Assembly: GCA_900541285.1 (NCBI GenBank)
Contig: UQJA01000022.1
Coordinates: 1-19,318 of the forward strand
DNA: 19,318 bases
Direction of reading: 5' to 3'
Source: an uncultured Collinsella sp.
GTDB taxonomy: Bacteria > Actinomycetota > Coriobacteriia > Coriobacteriales > Coriobacteriaceae
In this document: piece after piece, positions 15,976 through 19,318 of the stretch
Position numbering within the stretch: position 1 is the first letter of the stretch
Layout: the number at the start of each line of letters is the position of its first letter
Notes under the pieces: generated by a model
The model's database searches: none
The model's input: the letters and a program-made list of their open reading frames with translations, nothing else
Told to the model about the DNA's origin: nothing
Position numbers and translations under genes: made by a program

Positions 15976-16035
15976 TCTCGTCACAGAGGTATGGCCCTAC
16001 GCCTGTCATCTCGGCTGTCGGAACAGGAGTGGGTG

Positions 16036-16914
16036 CGGTTACCCCAAGTGTCGCTACGCAAGCAGGTGCCCCCCCGCCGCTCCCTACCCCCCCCGCCTGT
16101 CCGCGGCCCGTGAAGGGTTATGTCTCACCGCTGACGAGCTCGCCGCCATGGTCGCGATTGCGGTCCCTTTGTTTAGGCGGGGGCAGAGTTACGAGACCAT
16201 ATGGGCCACACATGCTGACGAGCTTCCTGTGTGCGTGCGCAGTGCCTGCTCCTATCAGGAGAGGGACAGGCGCGCCTTACCTGCTTCTCCCGCGAAAGGA
16301 CCGTATGAGGAAGCGTAAGCGCAGGGATGTCGAAGGTGCTGGGCGCGACGGGGTTGACCGCACTGGCCGTACCTACGTCGAATTCGAGGCGCTCTCGCTT
16401 GCCGACAGGTCGCGCGTGGTCCAATGTGACTCCGTTGAGGGCTACGAGCGCAACACCTACGACATCCTGAGCGCACACATCGTGGCCCGGGCGTTCCAAA
16501 TCTATTTGCGCAAGCGTCATGCCAGCTCCGGCAGCCATCGTTGCCTGCCTCGACCATATAGAGAGTCTCATAGGCTCTGTTGCTGCCTTCGAGGCTATCT
16601 TCGGCATCCTGCTAGTCGATTGAGGAGTCGAGTTCGATGATTGGAAGGGCCTGGAGCGCTGGTGTCTCGAAAGCGGAGCTCGGCGCTGCCGCGTGTTCTG
16701 CTGCGACGCGATGAGATCCAACCAGTAGTCGGCATGTGAGCGCAACCACGAGCAGCTCAGGCGCATTCTGCCCAAAAGCCGTAGTGGCGGTGCTCTGAGC
16801 CCCTACGACGTTGTAGTATGCTGCAGCCACGTAAACTCTTGCCCGCTTGCTGGACTCGCTGGCAGGTGTCCATTCGAGCTCCTCGGAGACCTGTTGCTGT
16901 GCGGCATCGGATGA
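16036..16914 (+). pseudogene. IS30-family transposase, decayed by frameshifts and stop codons
   Basis: Pieces of one transposase appear in order across three frames: LTADELAAMVAIAVPLFRRG and ETIWATHADELPV (frame of 16096-16318). Then come DRTGRTYVEFEALSLADRSR, VVQCDSVEGYERNTYDILSA and HIVARAFQIYLRKRHAS (second frame). Then come PAAIVACLDHIESLIGSV, ILLVD-stop-GVEFDDWKGLERW and RCRVFCCDAMRSNQ-stop-SAC, ERNHEQLRRILPKSRS and DVVVCCSHVNS (third frame), ending at TGA 16912-16914. DSVEGY and VEFDD hold the catalytic Asp residues and the ERNHEQLR block the Glu. At least one early frameshift, one near 16515 and two in-frame stops (in VD*GVEFDD and SNQ*SAC) make it dead. Homopolymer C runs around 16066-16092 fit indel decay. 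Confidence 0.8.
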
Positions 16915-17026
16915 TCGCTTCGGGCTGTCCCTCGACAGCGAGCTCGCCGTCTCGCCCGATAAGGGGTCATCCCCGACGGGGTGGTACCAGGCCTACGAGC
17001 GGGGCGAAGGCTCTTGGGCCGCCGGG

Positions 17027-17072
17027 TGTCAGTGGTAGCGTGAAACTGAACAGTTTCACGCTACCACTGACA
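17027..17072. repeat. Perfect inverted repeat, 22-bp arms with a 2-base spacer
   Basis: The left arm 17027-17048 begins TGTCAGTGGTAGCG and ends GAAACTG; AA follows, and the right arm 17051-17072 is its exact reverse complement. Pairing stops at both outer flanks (G versus G). It lies ~110 bases after the recognisable end of the IS30 transposase. Two abutting terminal inverted repeats separated by 2 bases is the known junction form of IS30-family tandem dimers, so this may be an IS30 end-to-end junction. A simple terminator is less likely because there is no T run. Confidence 0.85.
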
Positions 17073-17271
17073 GTTCGCAAGCTTCATTATGAATTCAGGG
17101 TACCTCATCTTGTCGATGCGGGATTGGCGCCCAGAGCCGGGGTCCCGCCAGAGTGCGATACGCCGTGTGCCGAACATGCAGGCGCGACCGTTGACGCCTT
17201 CTTCTCTTCTGCCGGAATCCACGCAGAAAGCATTTTGTACGACAGGCTATGCCAGGTGTTCTACCAAATGG
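17073..17271. other. Interval without a recognisable gene
   Basis: Between the 46-nt dyad and the nucleotidyltransferase stop. One plus-strand frame stays open (VPHLVDAGLAPRAGV and onward to YDRLCQVFYQM) with protein-like composition but no start, ribosome site or known motif, so it may be a decayed gene end. No promoter or terminator is clear. Confidence 0.4.
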
Positions 17272-17574
17272 TCATTTTATCTTTCTATAATGAGGCGAGA
17301 TTCTATCCAAGAATCCGACATGTCGCTCTTCATCGATGCCGAGGACCGTTAAGTCGACTACTCTACCGGTCTCGTTACCTAACTTTTGGGATATCTGTTC
17401 GCATCCGGAGACAAGTTGATCGGAATATTTCGAGTACAGTAGCAGCAAATCAATATCACTGTCTGCACTGAGCTCTGAACCACTCAGCGCAGATCCGAAC
17501 AGATAGACATGATCAAACTGAGAGAACAGTTCTAGGTTGCTGTCGAGAATGTCTATGAGTCTCAAATAGTTCAT
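17272..17574 (-). CDS. Minimal MNT-type nucleotidyltransferase
   Basis: 100 residues. The ATG overlaps the upstream gene's stop by 4 bases (ATGA), so it is translationally coupled to the HNH gene. The polymerase-beta-fold signature is complete: LFGS (25-28), then SDIDLLL with Asp40 and Asp42 as the two metal ligands, and a third Asp74 in RVVDLTVLG. The size is that of MNT/MntA proteins, which transfer AMP to a partner and usually pair with a HEPN toxin as antitoxin. No HEPN protein (RxxxxH motif) is adjacent; the partner here is an HNH protein, which suggests it modifies or controls that nuclease. CD-NTases of CBASS are about three times longer, so signal-nucleotide synthesis is unlikely. Base composition is lower in GC than the surrounding genes. 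Confidence 0.85.
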   Translation of the reverse strand: MNYLRLIDILDSNLELFSQFDHVYLFGSALSGSELSADSDIDLLLLYSKYSDQLVSGCEQISQKLGNETGRVVDLTVLGIDEERHVGFLDRISPHYRKIK

Positions 17575-18767
17575 AGTTTGCGAACGAATGGGAAGAAGCT
17601 ATCCATATCGAGGAGCTTCACGTTAATTTGCCCCGCAAACACCTGGGCTTCTTCGGAGATGCATTGCTTACCGTTCCATCTATGTAAGTTGACGACAACG
17701 GTATGTTCTGCCGGTGCTAAACGGGCCAACTCTGCATAGCTCAGACAGTATTCGTATACGAATAAGAAGCATTTTCCTTTCGCTATATATTCTCTAAGGT
17801 TTGTCTTCGACTTGCGAGTTGCTTTCTTTCCGCACAGGCGGAAGTACTTTAGGGCAAAAATCAAGCTGTCTAGCCTCATCTCGGCACGCCTGAAGCAGCG
17901 GGCGTCATAGTACATCTGTCGGATACGCGGCGTATCGTCAAGATAAACTACCGCCTCTTTCCCGTTTTCTATTATTTGCAACAATGGATGTTCTGCATCT
18001 AGAGAAACATCTATAAATCGCCCCTGTTCGTCAAGCTTTTTGATTAGCAGCTCTAGGGATTCTGCAGAGGGGAGCAGGTCACCTTCTATGGGCTGGATTC
18101 CGAAGATGGAGTTGATGACCTCGGGGAAAAGAATAGACCTTTGTCTTTCCGTATTATCTCTGGTGGCTTCGAACTCCTTAGCATGGTCGATAAAATCGCG
18201 GACAGCGGCCTGGTTGGAGAAGGAATTGTCCTTGTGGTTCTGGAACAGGCACAAGTTCGATTCGAACAGCGTGCAAAGTTTTCGGTTGTTGACGATTATT
18301 TCCTTTTCAAAAACATCCCACAGTCTTCGCTTGTCCTTCATGTAGTAATTCTCATATATCGACTTGTTTCGGGCGAGCAGAGGTGCGGCCTCTTTGCGCA
18401 GGTCGTCGAAGGAACTGAACGTCTTTCCGAAAACGCGATCAATTTCTGCGTGACGAATCGACTTCCATTTCCTCACTTCATCTGCCGTGAAAGCGGAGTT
18501 TTTGTCGAAATTCGTATGGCAGTTTGGACAGATGAGAATAAGGTTGTCGAACGTGTTCTCTGCGCTTTTGCAATATGGGACGATATGGGCTCGTTCAGCA
18601 ATGTCTCCATTGCTGATGAATAGATCGGCCCGACAATCTGGATTCATGCATTTGCCGGCAGACTCCGCCCAGAGTCTTCGCTCGACATATGCTGAGATTG
18701 GCTTTCTGCTTGTCTTCGACACTTTCCGTCCCCGCTTTGACCTCTTCGATTGACGATTAACTGTCAT
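17571..18767 (-). CDS. HNH endonuclease-domain protein, first gene of an HNH-nucleotidyltransferase operon
   Basis: 398 residues from ATG 18767. No Shine-Dalgarno sequence precedes that ATG; GTG at residue 16 (18722) is an alternative start with a GGGGACGG tract nearby. Residues 2-22 are strongly basic. The HNH/zinc domain spans ~27-100, with Cys40, Cys45, Cys80 and Cys83 as zinc ligands, Glu58 and His61 (AERAHIVPY), Asn75 (FDNLILICP) and His84 (CHTNFD), so all key residues are present. The following ~300 residues match nothing I know: a helical, charged middle (100-220), IFGIQPIEGDLL near 217-228, and a mixed C-terminal domain with YLDDTPRIRQMYYDARCF and AGQINVKLLDMDSFFPF at the end. By family the domain cuts DNA. 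The C-terminal part may be the sensor or the site acted on by the nucleotidyltransferase, which is speculation. Lower GC than its flanks indicates transfer. Confidence 0.83.
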   Translation of the reverse strand: MTVNRQSKRSKRGRKVSKTSRKPISAYVERRLWAESAGKCMNPDCRADLFISNGDIAERAHIVPYCKSAENTFDNLILICPNCHTNFDKNSAFTADEVRKWKSIRHAEIDRVFGKTFSSFDDLRKEAAPLLARNKSIYENYYMKDKRRLWDVFEKEIIVNNRKLCTLFESNLCLFQNHKDNSFSNQAAVRDFIDHAKEFEATRDNTERQRSILFPEVINSIFGIQPIEGDLLPSAESLELLIKKLDEQGRFIDVSLDAEHPLLQIIENGKEAVVYLDDTPRIRQMYYDARCFRRAEMRLDSLIFALKYFRLCGKKATRKSKTNLREYIAKGKCFLFVYEYCLSYAELARLAPAEHTVVVNLHRWNGKQCISEEAQVFAGQINVKLLDMDSFFPFVRKL

Positions 18768-18775
18768 TTAAGAAT

Positions 18776-18804
18776 ATGTTATCCAATGATTGGGCCACCG
18801 TCAG
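18776..18804 (-). promoter_or_regulatory. Possible promoter of the HNH operon
   Basis: On the minus strand CTGACG (18799-18804) and TAACAT (18776-18781) are exactly 17 bases apart, each matching consensus at 4 of 6. Transcription would start within ~2 bases of the ATG, giving a nearly leaderless mRNA, which would explain the missing Shine-Dalgarno site. Confidence 0.3.
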
Positions 18805-18874
18805 GCTTCAAGTGAAGATTATTGAACGGGGAGGTAAATGGAGCACTAAAGAAGTAGACATTCGGCAGCTTTAA
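18776..18874 (+). other. Short open frame, possible gene remnant (32 codons)
   Basis: ATG 18776 to TAA reads MLSNDWATVRLQV, then ERGGKWSTKEVDIRQL, which has protein-like composition. There is no ribosome binding site, and I know no relative. It overlaps the putative HNH promoter on the other strand, and it may be only the tail of a lost gene. Confidence 0.18.
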
Positions 18875-18904
18875 GCCCCAGGGTTAACGAATCGCGTGCC
18901 GAAT
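18860..18904. repeat. Nested dyad between the HNH operon and the IS110 remnant
   Basis: ATTCGGCA (18860-18867) is mirrored by TGCCGAAT (18897-18904), and inside it TTAAGCCC faces GGGTTAA with one bulged base. It lacks a T run on either strand. It could be an operator for the HNH operon or an old IS end. Confidence 0.45.
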
Positions 18905-18911
18905 GACGCTG

Positions 18912-19253
18912 CTATAGGCTGTCAAGTCCTTTATCGGACGACATTTTAGCATTCAAGTAGCGGTCGTATTCGCGTCTGATTTCCTCGTGGGGGCATACTT
19001 CTCTTTCTATTTCGCTGAGCCTTACATTCGGCACGTTAAGCTCTCGGGCAACCTGCTTTTGGGTCAATCCGAGCGATTTTCGCATGTCCGCCAGTATCGA
19101 GCCCCGGGCGTACTTCAACCTCATGGGGCGCCGCAACGTTGGGTAAACCTCCCTGGCTGTGAACCTCTTAAGGCAGCGCATGATCTCTCGCTTTGTCTTG
19201 CCGTCGGACTTGCGCTTCGCCATGTAGGCGAGCGTTCTCTCGTCCCCGCGCAT
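18912..19253 (-). pseudogene. IS110-family transposase C-terminal remnant with a helix-turn-helix tail
   Basis: 113 codons. Residues 1-40 (DERTLAYMAKRKSDGKTKRE, then IMRCLKRFTAREVYPTL) match the extreme C-terminus of IS110-family transposases, the part after the second helix-hairpin region. Residues ~52-85 (SILADMRKSLGLTQKQVARE, then LNVPNVRLSEIERE) are an XRE-type helix-turn-helix. Some actinobacterial IS110 proteins, as I recall, carry such a tail naturally, so this is probably one remnant rather than a new fusion. The frame is closed by TAA three codons before the ATG, and no ribosome binding site precedes either the first ATG or the internal Met at residue 44. The catalytic DEDD domain is missing. 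If it were translated it would be a small DNA-binding protein upstream of the HNH operon, so regulation of that operon cannot be excluded. Confidence 0.65.
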
Positions 19254-19258
19254 CCTGT

Positions 19259-19318
19259 GTTAGTCATGCCGTCGTAGCCCGCCGAGACCCAGCGGTAGAT
19301 GGTCGAGGGCAACAGGTC
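19259..19318 (-). pseudogene. IS30-family transposase fragment (N-terminal HTH), cut by window edge
   Basis: The minus-strand reading DLLPSTIYRWVSAGYDGMTN is the second helix of the IS30 transposase HTH with its typical IYRWVxAGYxGMTN ending. Instead of the expected LRRKVGY the frame changes to unrelated residues at about 19258, where the IS110 remnant starts. The upstream part lies beyond the window. Confidence 0.65.

Noticed and set aside
16029..16640. A 203-codon frame and a 217-codon frame (16818-17471) as genuine genes
   Set aside because: The first only partly overlaps the middle of the IS30 transposase in one frame; the second crosses the IS30 tail and the perfect dyad and has no start signal.
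17272..18767. CBASS (CD-NTase plus HNH-SAVED effector)
   Set aside because: The nucleotidyltransferase is 100 residues with an MNT layout rather than ~300-400, and no SAVED signature is visible after the HNH domain.
17272..18767. Classical MNT-HEPN toxin-antitoxin pair
   Set aside because: No RxxxxH HEPN motif found in the HNH protein or in adjacent frames.
1..19318. CRISPR arrays, tRNA or rRNA genes, riboswitches
   Set aside because: No regularly spaced repeats, cloverleaf-like segments or known aptamer cores noticed on either strand by eye; a covariance-model scan was not possible.

Overview
The window looks like accessory chromosome from a high-GC Gram-positive of the Coriobacteriia, most likely a Collinsella-type gut actinobacterium. 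This is an inference from GC-rich codon use, a sortase-type wall anchor, an AAA-ATPase-like/PD-(D/E)XK protein of a family common in gut anaerobes, and IS remnants (IS256, IS3, ISL3, IS30, IS110) that resemble the sets found in such genomes. No rRNA, tRNA or housekeeping marker is present to confirm it.

Layout. (1) Positions 1-2278: the 3' end of a wall-anchored surface protein with a good terminator, then a 598-residue AAA-ATPase-like protein whose Walker B and nuclease motifs look degenerate. (2) 2303-10545: a surface-polysaccharide glycosyltransferase block. One GT2 gene is on the minus strand. Divergent from it is a five-gene plus-strand operon (3635-10545) in which a two-gene GT2 module appears duplicated, ending in an 828-residue protein with two GT2 domains. 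(3) 10546-12834: a recognisable promoter, an AAA ATPase with winged-helix-like C-terminus, a terminator, and a cytoplasmic trypsin-like serine protease with an intact His-Asp-Ser triad. (4) 12831-17072: a graveyard of decayed elements. It holds the 5' end of an IS256-family element, a C-terminal fragment of the BREX methyltransferase gene pglX, an unrecognised gene broken by an in-frame TAG and two frameshifts, one small apparently intact unknown gene, then IS3, ISL3 and IS30 pieces and a perfect 46-nt dyad. (5) 17272-18767 (minus): an AT-richer two-gene operon, an HNH endonuclease-like protein followed with a 4-base overlap by a minimal MNT-type nucleotidyltransferase. (6) 18912-19318: IS110 and IS30 remnants running off the window.

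How the genes fit together. The glycosyltransferases probably build a capsule or wall polysaccharide. From 10.7 kb on, the content (AAA ATPase, protease, BREX debris, HNH plus nucleotidyltransferase, many IS fragments) is typical of a defence or genomic-island hotspot. The HNH-nucleotidyltransferase pair is the best candidate for an uncharacterised conflict system: both catalytic motifs are intact while nearly everything around it is broken. It does not match CBASS (the nucleotidyltransferase is far too small) or classical MNT-HEPN (no HEPN partner is visible).
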